A program made the translations under genes and the position numbers. Under the pieces are notes generated by a model. That model was not told where the DNA came from. It did not search any database and was given only the letters and a program-made list of their open reading frames with translations. From Neostapfia colusana (taxonomy: Eukaryota; Streptophyta; Magnoliopsida; Poales; Poaceae), in contig JASWHV010000013.1 of the NCBI GenBank assembly GCA_030760725.1, forward strand, positions 40,892,699 to 40,956,698: 64,000 bases of DNA, read 5' to 3'. Positions 53,501 through 64,000 of the stretch are shown piece after piece. The first letter of the stretch is position 1. Each line of letters begins with the position of its first letter.

Positions 53501-53972
53501 TCGGAGCTTCGGTTCTCACCGGGAGGAAAAACAGCCGATCGGGTGGGGAAAACGGGACGATGCCGGCGTTTATAGAGACGGGGGAGGGCGGCGTGTCGGT
53601 TGTGATCGAGTTGGAGTCGTCCGGGACCAGAATTCGGCTGGGGGACGCGAGATTCCGGGGTAGTTTGGATTCGGGCGCGCGGAGAAGTCCCGGCTGTTGG
53701 CGCGAGCGAGAGGTGGGGGATGACACGTGGGCCCCGCTTGTCAGTGAGAAAGAGAGAGGGGAGCACGCGGCTGCGGGCTGGCGCGGGGGCGGGTGGGCCG
53801 GCTGGTGGGTTTCGGCCCACTGGCCGGGGGTTTTGTTTTTGTTTTTTCTTTTTCTTTTTCTTTTCTGTTTTGATTTGAATTTAAATTCCAATTTGAATTT
53901 GAATTTCTGCACCACATGCAATACGTCCAAAAATTTTTAAATTCCCCTCTTAACAGGTTTTGGGGTGTTACA
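50561..53972 (-). repeat. 5' LTR of element D (3.41 kb)
   Basis: It is the near-identical partner of 41358-44745. Stem-loop at 50903-50921. The promoter region lies near 53500-53740. The frame at 53295-53930 covers the GC-rich part and differs in length from its counterpart in the other LTR, so it is not taken as a gene. Confidence 0.95.
53569..53576 (-). promoter_or_regulatory. Candidate TATA box of the 5' LTR of element D
   Basis: On the minus strand this reads TCTATAAA, about 400 bp into the LTR; the other LTR has TATATAAA at 44361-44368. The GTGGGCCCC motif at 53727-53735 lies upstream of it. Confidence 0.5.
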
Positions 53973-53977
53973 GAAAA

Positions 53978-56900
53978 CAACGGCGACGAGGTGCTCTCGT
54001 GGGCAGCCCTACAGAGAGGTTTTCACGACCAAGCAAGAGGACCGTTGGACGCGCAAGGGCCCCCTGCAGCTTCCATCCGAAGCTCAACCCTAGCCGTTGC
54101 TTCTTGCTGACGAATTTCAGAATTCCTCTCTGGCCGGTGTAAACGGACCCGCGGGTAAGAACCCTTCAAATCCTCGCGCTATAATTGTTTAGAGCGCTGC
54201 AAATTGCACTCACATGACCTAGCCTTGCGTAGCAACAATTCCTCTGTTGAAACCTAGCATGAAACACACGGTGCACGGCGTATTTCCGGTCTTTCCGACG
54301 GCGGCTATTGCAGGAAGGTTCAGGTGAACGATGAACCCTAGTTCGGAGCCGTTCCCGAGCCCGTGTGTGACCATGCCGGGCTTCTCCAGCCCTCACTGGT
54401 GCTGTAGGACCTTTCCAGGGAGCTTTTGGCGGGCTAGTTCATCGGGGCGACATCACCGGAGTTCCACTGAGCCGTCGCGCCGTCGCGAGCTACTTTGGGG
54501 ACTCTGCCGGCTCGGGAGGACCACACCAGAGTGTTCCTCGCACGAAACTAGGGCTTAGCAGCGAGTTTGAGCATTAGAGGTGGCTGGACGACCGACTTCG
54601 GAGGCGCTCCAGCGAGCCCCGGCGGCGCGGGCGCGCGGGGGCGAGAGGTAGACGAAGGGGACGCCGGGCCTGCGTGGCAGTGACTCTGAGGGGGAGGCCA
54701 GATCTTATGTGGCACCATATTAACTGTGTCAACGTGGGAAACGTCTCTGTAGCCCCGTGTGGCTTGTTTCAGTGTGTGACACGTGTGTTCCCCGGACCCA
54801 CTGGCAGATTTAAACTTTTCCCCGATTAATTCAAATCCCAGATTTTCCCCAAACTTTATAAGAGCATAACTTTTGCTAGGAAACTCCAAATTTAGTGATT
54901 AAAATTGGGTTAGATTCAGATTTACAAACTCTATCCAAATATGCAACCCAATTTGTATGAAAGTCTTTATTTAATTATGGAAAATTCTTTAAACCTTTTC
55001 TGCAAAAGAATTTTAGAGGGAGTTTGGTTCATCCAAAAATCCTCAAATTTTGCAAGAATATTCTTTATGGTAAAATTGTTCTGAATAAACCACTCAAGTA
55101 AAAGTGCTAATTTTTGGTCCAGATGACTTTATTGTGACAAGGAACTCACATAAAAATTTTCAGCTCCATTGGAGCTCTGGATCACCACTGTCCTGTGTAA
55201 CCTCTTAAGGTGATCAACACACAAGTGGAGATAGCACTCAACACTTGGTCACAGTGTTTAAACCCAACCCAAAACCACTAGCACCAGTGTCAATTTAAAT
55301 TCTTAAACAGAGTTCCAGTTTTTAAACTCTGATTAGATCTTATTAGCAAAAGCTTTACAGTTAAATGCATATGCATATTCATATCGTGTAGCATCTACGT
55401 GAGCACGTGAGAAGGACTTGAAGTGAAGATCAAGGAGGGAGGAAAACGAGTTATCAAGCTCCAAGTGATCGTCACTAACTGATTGTATCTTAGTCACCTG
55501 CAAAACAGGCAAGCCCCGGTTTGCATTTGAACAGTTTTATTAAGCATTTCCATTTTTAGAGAGTATAGTTTGAATTATTTGATTAAGTCTAGTTGATATT
55601 GAAAACCCCAGTTGCATGCCCCGAAATACCTAAGATAGAAAGGGTAGAATAGCACCTCCTCGAGTTGATTTGGCTACGCTAAATGTTAGTAGGAAAGGTC
55701 CGGTAGAAGTCGAGTAGTTCGAACCTACTCGCGAGTTTAGGGCTGGTTTACTCGGAATGGGTCAAAAAATAGAAACCATGAGGGAAGTTCACACATAAGA
55801 AATGGAGACCCGGCAGGGAGGTTTAGATGCAGCAGGCTGCGGACCGTGCGTGCATAGCCCTGCCTGTGTCACTTAAGGTCTGTCCGTGCTTGGCCCTGAT
55901 GGACAAGTTTGAGTTGTGTACCAGGCGCACACTAGCTATATGGGACCCAGGAAACCGATGTACCTTGGGAGATCCACATTGGAACTTCTCTAAGTGCCTT
56001 AGGTATTCGGCGTCAGGGTAGCAGGAGGTAACTCGCTCAAGAACATACCACTGCAGGTATGTACCTTGAGTGAGCTTGCGGACTTGGGGCAGTTAGACTA
56101 CGTCCTGTGTGGAAGATCTTGGGAAAGGTGGCCGCGTACAACGTCAGCCGAGGTTCCTGCCGGCAACTCGGAGTACGCGTGTACGTGTCGTGTAGTCCGG
56201 GCGTTTACTAATTCGAATCACCGTCGCTCGCGGTTATATGAGCATACTTGCCCACTGCGTCTTGACGTAGTAAGAACTGAATTGTTTTATTTTGAACTTG
56301 ATAACGCTGTAATGTAATGTGTATTCCAACCATGATTGAATTAGAGATAGGCTCATTAAACTTTACTTTCACTTTGTGCAAAGAAGCATCGCAATAAAGC
56401 GTTTCTTGTTTGATTGTGGAGTTGCGATGCTGTTCAGCTCAAGGTCTGTACAATGAGGCTTAAATCTGAAAGTTAAGGATCTACATTAGGCGAGTCCTTT
56501 ATGAAAATCTAGCTAACCCAATGGCAACCGTCGTGCATGTAGAGTTTCTTGTTTAGGAGAGACGGATCGGTCTTGCTGAGCCTATGTGCTCACGCTTGCT
56601 ATATGAGTGGTTTTGCAGGATAACATCGATGCTAAGAAGAAGGTTGTCCGGTGAGACTCGGAGACTTCCGAGTCATGTAACACATGGAGAACCCAGCCGC
56701 TGCTGTTGTCTTCGTGTTGCTAGCGAGAGGAGTCCACGGGCTGGACTTCATCTCGAGTGCTCTTTAGTTATTCGACGTGAGTTGTTATAGACTTCCGTTG
56801 TAGTTACTTGATGTAAATTATTACAAAGAAAAACTCGTAAGCTTCCGCTATTGTTTTATGTAATACAGTGTTCCTTATATGTGTGCTGTTGGGTGCCGCA

Positions 56901-56978
56901 CAACACGGCACCACCCAATGTGATTCCCGGATGAGTGCCACGTCCCCATGACTGAACGGGCGGCGTCAGGCCGTCTCA
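53978..56978 (+). repeat. Solo LTR K, right piece (plus orientation)
   Basis: This continues K after removal of D; K totals about 3.97 kb. It includes the hairpin (55509-55524), stem-loop (56577-56592) and the block TGTGCTGTTGGGTGCCGCAC near 56880, the reverse complement of the E LTR start region. It ends CCGTCTCA, followed by ATAAG (56979-56983), the perfect partner of 40384-40388. No internal region exists, so it is a solo LTR. No host gene is seen. Confidence 0.92.
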
Positions 56979-56983
56979 ATAAG

Positions 56984-57315
56984 CCTCTTTGCTATTCATA
57001 TCAAAGCAACACCAAACTTTCTCAAAATTTGCATTCTCACTAGTTCTAACCTGAAGAATTTGAATATGTCATCTGATTTTTTTAGTTGGCCACTGCAAAT
57101 AAGAATTTTGAACCAACAGTTTGGAACTCTCTTTTTGATATGGCCCCCTTATGATTGAAGTTAACAATTTAGTTCAAAGACTGAATTTAAACTCCTTTTG
57201 CACATGACCACATTCACATGTTTATAAAAGTTTTTGCAAGTCCCATTTCTTGAAATTGAACTCAACTTTATTCACAACTCAAGTTTTCCATTTACAAGTT
57301 TTTGGGACTTTTACA
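56984..57315 (-). repeat. 3' LTR of element E, inner piece
   Basis: These are the first 332 bp of the LTR in element orientation. The end TTTTTGGGACTTTTACA directly borders the polypurine tract. It joins to 40383/40388 once K, D and one ATAAG copy are removed, giving an LTR of about 4.11 kb. Confidence 0.9.
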
Positions 57316-57355
57316 TTCCCCCCCCCCCCCTTAAAAAGAATCTCGTCCCGAGATT
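57316..57355 (-). promoter_or_regulatory. Polypurine tract and inverted repeat before the 3' LTR of element E
   Basis: On the minus strand AATCTCG-GGA-CGAGATT (57339-57355) is followed by TTTTTAAGG and a run of 13 G up to the LTR border. The position and sequence match F. Confidence 0.85.
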
Positions 57356-57384
57356 CATAATTAAGAACAATGTGGGGAGGACGA

Positions 57385-58599
57385 CTATCGAACATAAGCC
57401 TCTAATAACTCAGGATGATTGCATTGTAAATAGTCCTCGCTTTCCCATGTAGCTTCGTCGGACCTGTGATTCTCCCATAATACTTTGAAAAATCTCAGCG
57501 CGCGGTTTCTGGTCTCATGAGTCTTTTCATCAATTACCCCGGTTGGATGCTCAACATAAGTGAGGTCCGGCTTCAAATCTGCGATGCCTCCAATGAGAAT
57601 CTCCGTTGGAACTTTCAAACACTTCCGCAAATGAGATATGTGGAAGGCGTCATGAATTGTGGCTAAGGCGGCCGGTAACTCCAGACGGTATGCCACGAGT
57701 CCACATCTTCCAATGATGGCAAAGGGACCGATAAAACGCAGAGCTAATTTTCCTTTCACTCCAAATCGGTGAATTCCTTTCATAGGAGATATGCGGAGAT
57801 TTACATGGTCCCCTACATGGAAGTCCAGAGAACGACGTCTCCTATCCTCATAGCTCTTTTGTATGGACTGAACGGCTTTAAGATTTGCTTGAATAAGCCT
57901 TACTCGCTCTTCAGCTTAATTTACGAGATCAATCCCGTAATTAACCCTCTCGCCAGATTCACACCAGTTCAAGGGTGTGCGGCACTTCCGGCCGTAGAGA
58001 ACTTCATACGGTGCCATCTTGATACTCGCTTGATATCCATTGTTATAAGCGAATTCCGCCAACGGTAGATGATCGTCCCATCCTTTACCATGGTGAATGG
58101 AACATGCTCGAAGCATATCTTCGAGAACTTGGTTCACCCTCTCCGTTTGCCCAACAGTTTGAGGATGATATGCAGAGCTTCTAATCAATTTGGTCCCCAG
58201 TGAGGCATGTAGCTGCTCCCAGAAACGAGCAACGAACAACGCGCCTCGATCGGAGATGATCATCCGGGGAACTCCATGTAGGCATAGTATTCTTGCAATA
58301 TACAGCTCCGCATACTTATTGGCATGGAATCCCGTATGTACCAGGATGAAATGTGCTGATTTGGTTAACCGATCAATAATCACCCAAACCGAATCATGCT
58401 TATTAGCCATGAGAGGTAGTCCAACAATGAAATCCATACTAATATCCTCCCACTTCCATGCCGGAATGCTTAGCGGTTGCAAGGTTCCCACTTTATTCAT
58501 GTGGTCGGCTTTTACTCGCCGAGACGTATCACATTCCGATACGTATTTAGCAATCTCTCGCTTCATCAGGGTCCACCAAAATTTAGTCTTCAATTCCTA
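57385..58599 (-). pseudogene. pol: Gypsy integrase and chromodomain (element E)
   Basis: The zinc domain is damaged: a stop near 58600 splits it, and the last cysteine pair reads CDTS. The core keeps MDFIVGLPLMANKHDS, ISDRGALFVARF and GQTERVNQ, so D, D and E are present. Another stop lies at 57916-57918. The frame then shows FHVGDHVNLRISPMKG, GKLALRFIGPFAIIGRCG and HDAFHISHLRKCLKVP. The chromodomain (ETRNRALRFFKVLWENHRSD to TWESEDYLQCNHPELLEAY) is complete. Closest in the window to F. Confidence 0.92.
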
Positions 58600-60582
58600 T
58601 TACATCTTGTTGCTTCCCGGATGAATAGAAAATTTGGATAAGTGAGCCTCATCCAAAATTTTCTTCCGCAGCCTCATATCACGGGGTATGACTATCCGGT
58701 CATTGGACCATAAGGTATCTTCATCATCTAACTGGAAGCATTTTATCTCCCCGTTCTTCAACCTCCTTTTAATATGAGCCATGCCCTTGTCTTGCTTTTG
58801 AGCTTTCATTACCTCCTCTTTTAATGTGGGTATGAGAGCTAGATTATGTAGAGCTCCATATGGAACCAAGTAGAGACTCGGTTCTTCCTCTTCTATCGGC
58901 GTAATGGTCAGATTATGAATATGAGATTTCCAGCTGAGTGCATCGGCAACCACATTTGCCTTGCCCAGATGATAATGAATTTCAATCTCATAGTCCTTGA
59001 TTAGCTCCAACCATCGCTGTTGTCGCATATTCAGCTCTTTTCGAGTGAATATGTACTTCAAGCTTTTGTGGCCGGTGTAGAGATGAACCAGATTTCCTAA
59101 TAGGTAATGTCTCCACATCTTTAAAGCTAGCACCACGGCAGCAAGCTCGAGATCATGAGTTGGATAATGTTGTTCATGATTCCGTAATTGTCCTGATCCA
59201 TATGCGACCACGCGTCCTCCTTGCATGAGTACACAACCAAGTCCGATGCCGGACGCATCACAATAAACATCGAAGGGCTTGGATGTATCCGGTTGAGCTA
59301 AAACCGGGGCTGTTGTGAGGTGTTTCACCAACGCTTGAAAAGCTTCCTCACATGGCTTGATCCAATCATATTTGATTCCCTTTTTCAGTAACTCCATCAT
59401 AGGTTTAGAGATTTTTGAGAAGCTCGAGATGAACCTCCGATAATATCCCGCCAAACCTAAGAAGCTACGAACTTCATGGACTTATGTTGGAGACTTCCAT
59501 TTCAACACTTGTTCAATCTTGCTTGGATCAACAGTGATGCCTTCTGCTGAAATAATATGTCCAAGAAATGACACTTGGTTGATCCAGAATTCACATTTAC
59601 TAAACTTTGCATAGAGCTTGTGATCTCTCAAGCGTTGGAGACACAATATGCAAACGTTTAGCGTGTTCCTCCTCTGATTTGGAATTGACCAAGATATCAC
59701 CGATGAATACCACGACAAACTGATCCAACTCCGGCATGAACACCGAGTTCATAAGATACATAAAGTGAGCCGGAGCATTGGTCAACCCAAATGACATGAC
59801 AAGATACTCATAGAGTCCATATCTTGTCGAGAATGCTGTTTTCGGGATATCCTCCGCTCGAATTTTGATTTGATGATATCCCGACCTTAAGTACATTTTG
59901 GAGAAGACTTTAGCACCCACTAGCTGAGCGAAGAGAACATCAATTCTTGGTAGTGGATACTTGTTCTTTATCGTCACAGCATTTAACGGACGATAATTGA
60001 CGCATAGCCTCGGCGTCTCATCCTTCTTCGCAAATAATGCTGAGCAACCCCATGGTGATGAACTTGGACGAATAAACCCCTTGTCCATCAGATCTTTGAG
60101 TTGCTCCTTCAGTTCAGCTAACTCATTCGGAGCCATTTTGTATGGTCTCCGTGAGATCAGCATGGTTCCCGGTATCAATTCTATTTTGAATTTCACCTCA
60201 CGCTCAGGTGGTAATCCTGGAAGATCTCGGGAAACACGTCCGGATATTCACGGACTACCGAAATGTCTTCTAACTTGCAAGCTTCGGCATTACATACTTC
60301 CGGAACTTTGGAAACAGCTTTGCCGAGATACAACGTATGACGCCCATGAAGTGGAGAGTCCAAATGAACACTCCTGTTCTCGATGTCAAGAACAGCCCTA
60401 TGGAAAGTTAACCATGATATTACCAATATGGCATCGATTCCTTGATCTTCGAGGATTATAAGGGTGGTAGGATAAACTTTTCCACCCAAACAAAGCGGTG
60501 CTCTAGAAAGGACTTCATTAGTCGATATGTCTCCACCTGGCGAATGAATAAGGTAAGAACCTTTGGTGATAATTATGGAGAT
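58600..60582 (-). pseudogene. pol: Gypsy reverse transcriptase and RNase H with lost catalytic residues (element E)
   Basis: Several frames: 60193-60489 (end of protease, VVREYPDVFP), 59600-60196 (RT palm), 59482-59718 and 58600-59454 (RT thumb, RNase H), with frameshifts near 60583, 60225 and 59660 and a stop near 59480. The RT metal-binding motif normally seen as FIDD reads FIGD, and the earlier SKIDL motif reads SKMYL, so two catalytic aspartates are gone. RNase H shows VYCDASGIGLGCVLMQGG, LELAAVVLALKMWRHYLLG, YTGHKSLKYIF (Asp to Gly) and GKANVVADALSWK. This copy is clearly dead. Confidence 0.92.
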
Positions 60583-61134
60583 CTAATCCCGGATCACCGT
60601 TGCATTACTAATGAAGTTATGTGTTGCACCAGAGTCGAATAGAATGACAACGGGCTTGTCATTTAAGGTGAACCTGCCTGCAAGAACAGGTCCTCCCTTG
60701 GGCAGATCATCGACTGACATATAATTATCAATTCCCACTTTGGAGATGGCTTTTCTTTGCTGTCCAGGATCATTATTTAGAACTGGACCCGCAGACATTC
60801 TGTTGCTGCTCGGTTCAGTTTCTTCATTGACGTTGTGTTCATTGTCAATTTGAAGTGGGATACCACTCAGTTCAGCTGAGAAATCACCTTGATCATCTTC
60901 AATATCTTGAAGGGAATAATATTCTGGTGCACACTGTTGGTACTGAGGTGCACAAGAAATAATTTGTTGCTGCGGTGGAGGTAAATAAAACCTATGTGGA
61001 GTATAAGAGTCGTCATACTCCAAGAATGACTGCTCCTTTTGAGGAACCTCTCGACCAGAAGGTGAATGGATTACCCACCGATACTTCTGAGGCAAATGAT
61101 TGCATTCATCCTGTGATGAGTCCCTCTCCCTCTT
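60583..61134 (-). pseudogene. pol: Protease region of element E, in frame with gag after one stop
   Basis: The frame continues directly from gag through a single TAA. It reads through an acidic, glutamine/tyrosine-rich linker to the aspartic protease motif LFDSGATHNFIS near 60640. No CCHC zinc knuckle is visible between the capsid and the protease, unlike element D. A frameshift near 60583 leads into the continuation (HSPGGDISTNEVL). Confidence 0.82.
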
Positions 61135-61848
61135 TTATTTAAGGTAGAGATTGGAATAATATTCCTGAGTGATAGCACAGCTAACAAACTCATCAAAATT
61201 CTTTTGGCTAACTTGAGCCAACTCACATCGCAGCCTAGCAGTTAGCCCTCGATAAAAATGATAACTCTTCATGGCGGGTGATTTCACATAATCAGGAACA
61301 TATTGAGCTAGGATATTAAATTCCTTCGCATACTCAATAACATTCATTTTCCCTTGCTTTAGATTCCAGAATTCATCAAGACTGGTTTGCATGATGCCCG
61401 CAGGAACGAAACGAGCACGAAATGCATCCTGGAACTCCGTCCATGCGACACGATGCCCTTCTGGTTGGATAGCAAGGTATTCTGCCCACCATGCTCCAGC
61501 AAACCCATGAAGCTGCTGAGCGGCAATTAAAGTCTTCTGGAAGTCATCACATTGAATCAACCAAAACTTGGACTCAATGACACGTAACCAGTGATTTGCT
61601 TCACAATGGTCAGCCGCTTCGGAGAATACTGGCAGTTGTGTCGCCAAGAAATCCAGATAAGTGCTTGGGGTTGGCATGTGATGTTGAGCTTCTCTATTTA
61701 TTCGTCGCTGAACTAGAGTTTGGAGAGTTTCATTCATCTTCGCCATAATTTCTACCAATCCGGATGGCGATGGCTCTTGTGATGAAGTCAATTCATTCCT
61801 ACCTCGACTCGAACCTCCAAGCTCCATTTGAGAATGTGCGCGTACCAT
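61135..61848 (-). pseudogene. gag: Gypsy gag, capsid region (element E)
   Basis: I chose the start MVRAHSQ (61846-61848), not the upstream in-frame ATG at 61878, because element H gag starts MVRTRS at the same place. Capsid landmarks are YLDFLATQLPVF, CEANHWLRVIESKFW, AAQQLHGFAGAWWAEYL, FRARFVPAGIM and LKQGKMNVIEYAKEFNILAQY. The frame is open for 237 codons to TAA (61135-61137), and the same frame goes on into the protease. The stop lies where other gypsy gags continue into a basic linker. Confidence 0.9.
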
Positions 61849-63566
61849 ACTGCACAAAACAAATTTTGAATCAATCAAAATTCTATCCCAGCAGTAATTA
61901 AAGATAAGCGAAACATGAACATGTCATGAACTTTATGAAAGCATAACCACATTCATGTTTAGACCAATCTTAAGTACGATAAACTAATCAGCTGGACTAC
62001 CCCGACCAGTTCACACAAACTCCACAATTTAATCAAGTTAACTACAGATTCTTGACTTGAGTTCAATACCAAAGTTTTAGTAAACTTCAGTGTCTTTCCA
62101 ATGCTTATTCATATGCCTTCAGATCATTTCTGTATCAAAAGTTATGATTTTTCAAAGTTAACAGAATTCCTGGATAAAATTTGCCAGCATCTCATTTGTA
62201 TGTGACTAACTTTATCACAGTTGTATATGCCAATACAATAAGAATATGAACAAGCTTCGAACTATAAAAATGTTGCACATATCATAACCTTTCCAACGGT
62301 GTATCATAGGCCCCTTAGGAATTTTTCTACAGAAAGTTATGGCTTAATAACAGAAAGGTCCAGAGAGGTTTTGCTGCTGTCCTTGTTCTGGACAGTATGC
62401 CTTCAACTGGACTTTTCAACAACTAAACGTGTCATTTTGCTCTGGAGTCTACATATAAGTTGTAGAGCACTTAAAATATTTCCAGAACTGTATCATACAC
62501 ATTAGTTGGGTAAATCTACTCAGAGTTATGCTCTGTTAAAGTCCAGCAAGAATTCCTGCCAGAAACAGAGAACTCTGTTTTTGAAACCTTTGAAGCCTAG
62601 TCTTTCTCTCATTTGAATTAGCTCAAAATAAGAGTTCAGTAACTAATATTTGTTTCAAACTTCCATTTTTAGCTCAAAGTTAGTTCATGAATCATTTCTT
62701 CATAGGTAAGAGATTATTAAGTGTAGTACGGTGATGCACCGTAAGAATCATGTCGGTACTACGTAGCCTCACCAAAGGAAAATCCTAACCAGATTATACC
62801 AGCATATACGTCTCAATTGTGGCACTAACCGGTCTCTCGCACACATGTACTACACGGGATACATACATGGTTAGTACCTGCAGAAGAACACTCAATAGTG
62901 ATGCACTCAAAGGTTGTTGTCATTTCAGGCAGGTCCATATTTGAAAGTAAATACATATGCCCGTATCATTGCCATACGACCGTCCTTGAGTTAAGCCACG
63001 TCTCAAGGTACGTGATCGCGTTTTCAAACAACATGACGGGGAACCTGAGTATAACACGAACGGGTCGTCACGGTTGGGAATTCTATCAACCAACAGATAC
63101 CACCTACTGCCCTGTAGGGCACGCCGATGGCAAGCGCTGCGTATGTTCTCCTAGGCTATTTCCAGAAGAACACACTATCGTGTTACCGACCACGTGATGG
63201 GGTTTCCACTTTCTTGCCTAATGCACACCAGGGACCAGCATTTCATATGAACTCAGGAACATGAAGAGTCTAAGAGTTTCATATTAACGTCCCACACCAA
63301 GCTGTGAGGCCTATCCCTGAACCACATTCCTCGTCAGGGGAGCTAACCGAAATTGAACCACTTTCGGTGGCATTCTTTACCATGCTTACCTTAACGTAGG
63401 TGCATCGTTACATAATAAAAATTCAGAATTATAACACATATGTTAGTCAAGCCACTTTAAGTAAGTATACTAATATAGTACTTATTTGGGCATACTAGCG
63501 AATCCTCACCGTATCCTAATTTTTTTTCATAATACGATCCTTATTCCGTGCGCTGTTACCAATGCG
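61849..63566 (-). other. 5' leader of element E, noncoding
   Basis: About 1.7 kb between PBS and gag, AT-rich, without a credible gene. It is collinear with the leader of H. The GC-richer block at about 63050-63160 includes the conserved segment at 63120-63143. Confidence 0.65.
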
Positions 63567-63578
63567 GCTCTGATACCA
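63567..63578 (-). promoter_or_regulatory. Primer binding site, tRNA-iMet type (element E)
   Basis: GCTCTGATACCA on the plus strand is a perfect TGGTATCAGAGC on the minus strand. Three bases (TGC) separate it from the LTR. Confidence 0.95.
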
Positions 63579-63581
63579 TGC

Positions 63582-64000
63582 TGAGGGGGACCCCGGCACC
63601 CGTGTCACGGGGCCCTGCCGCTCGCTCGGGAATCGCATTGGGTGGTACCGTGTTGTGCGGCGCCCAACAGCACACATATAAGGCAACTGTATTACATAAA
63701 TAAAAAGCGGAAGCTTACAAATGTTCTTTGTAAATAATTTACATCAAATATCTAAAGCGGAAGACTACAATCAACTCACGACGAATAACTAATTAGCACT
63801 AGAGAAGAGGTCCAGACCGCTGACTCCTCTCGCTAGCAACATGAAGACATTGCAGCGGCTGGGTTCTCCATGTGTTACATTACTCGGAAGTCTCCGAGTC
63901 TCACCGGACAACCTTCTTTGTAAGTGTCGATGTTAACCTGCAAAACCACTCATATAGCAAAAGTGAGCACAAAGGCTCAGCAAGGCTTAACCGTCTCTCT
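63582..64000 (-). repeat. 5' LTR of element E, partial (runs off the window)
   Basis: It begins TGAGGGGGACCCCGGCACCC and matches 36610-37025 with roughly 35 differences by eye. It contains the stem-loop at 63964-63979. The rest, and the right target duplication (predicted TCCCA), are outside the window. Confidence 0.93.

Larger units (their letters stand above)
41358..53972 (-). mobile_element. Chromovirus D, complete (minus strand), 12.6 kb, TSD GAAAA
   Basis: LTRs at 41358-44745 and 50561-53972 enclose a 5.8-kb internal region with PBS, an extra ORF, gag, PR, RT, RNase H, integrase and chromodomain. Perfect target duplications GAAAA stand at 41353-41357 and 53973-53977. The LTRs differ by about 11 of the first 400 positions by eye. 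Gag-pol carries stops and frameshifts, so D is non-autonomous now despite its structural completeness. Confidence 0.95.
36610..64000 (-). mobile_element. Chromovirus E (minus strand), split by nested insertions, runs off the window
   Basis: Right to left it shows a 5' LTR (63582 onward), PBS, leader, gag, protease, RT/RNase H, integrase, chromodomain, polypurine tract and a 3' LTR. The 3' LTR is in two pieces (56984-57315 and 36610-40388) because solo LTR K inserted into it, and element D later inserted into K. The two LTRs differ at roughly 35 of the first 420 positions by eye, so E is older than B and D. It inserted into LTR C; the left flank is TCCCA (36605-36609). Confidence 0.9.

Noticed and set aside
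53295..53930. 211-codon minus-strand ORF, and 44252-44690 in the other LTR of D
   Set aside because: Both lie in the GC-rich part of the D LTRs. The frames differ in length and content between the two LTR copies and show no domain, so they are taken as chance ORFs in GC-rich DNA.
57318..57330. Long homopolymer C runs (also 32842-32853, 40203-40215, 40243-40258)
   Set aside because: Two are the G-runs of polypurine tracts on the minus strand; the others lie inside LTR E. Exact lengths are prone to sequencing error, so no meaning is assigned.
63567..63578. tRNA gene-like sequence
   Set aside because: Only the 12-nt complement of the iMet tRNA 3' end is present here and at 2686, 19283 and 50545; these are primer binding sites, not tRNA genes.

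Overview
This window is plant nuclear DNA made almost entirely of nested LTR retrotransposons. No host gene, rRNA, tRNA gene or CRISPR array was recognised. The elements are chromodomain-bearing Ty3/gypsy retrotransposons (chromoviruses, probably Tekay-like), one Sirevirus-like Ty1/copia element, and one fragment resembling the Tat/Retand gypsy lineage. That mix, with chromovirus LTRs of 2.7 to 4.1 kb, suggests a large repeat-rich genome, probably a grass. The species assignment is inference.

Layout, left to right. 1-4893: 5' end of a minus-strand chromovirus (H) with gag, leader, PBS and an internally deleted LTR. 5200-15079: plus-strand chromovirus A (pol remnant plus a 2.7-kb 3' LTR). Its RT region is split by a 4.04-kb solo LTR (J, 5984-10024) flanked by the target duplication ATGAA. 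15080-17570 and 27575-28445: two halves of an older minus-strand LTR (I), split by the complete Sirevirus B (17571-27569). 28446-28876: a chromovirus pol remnant (G), interrupted by the 3' LTR of minus-strand chromovirus F (28877-33895). F ends abruptly against a plus-strand Tat/Retand-like integrase fragment (33896-35208). 35209-36609: part of a minus-strand A-type LTR (C), cut by insertion of chromovirus E.

From 36610 to beyond the window end lies E (minus strand). Its 3' LTR is split by a plus-strand solo LTR (K, TSD ATAAG). K is split in turn by a complete 12.6-kb chromovirus D (41358-53972, TSD GAAAA). This is a three-level nest, LTR within LTR within LTR. Divergence between LTR pairs judged by eye (about 3% for B and D, about 8% for E) agrees with E being older than D.

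The coding regions follow the usual gag-protease-RT-RNase H-integrase-chromodomain order (PR-INT-RT-RNase H in the copia element). Nearly all carry stops, frameshifts or lost catalytic residues. The exceptions are the Sirevirus gag (737 codons) and an unrecognised 256-codon ORF placed between the PBS and gag of element D. The most interesting signals not explained by the gene list are in the LTRs. A short stem-loop with compensatory stem changes recurs in all ten chromovirus LTR copies that retain the region. A second conserved hairpin sits beside a small LTR reading frame. Palindromic TCP-type sites occur in the long LTRs, and an exact inverted repeat lies beside each polypurine tract.
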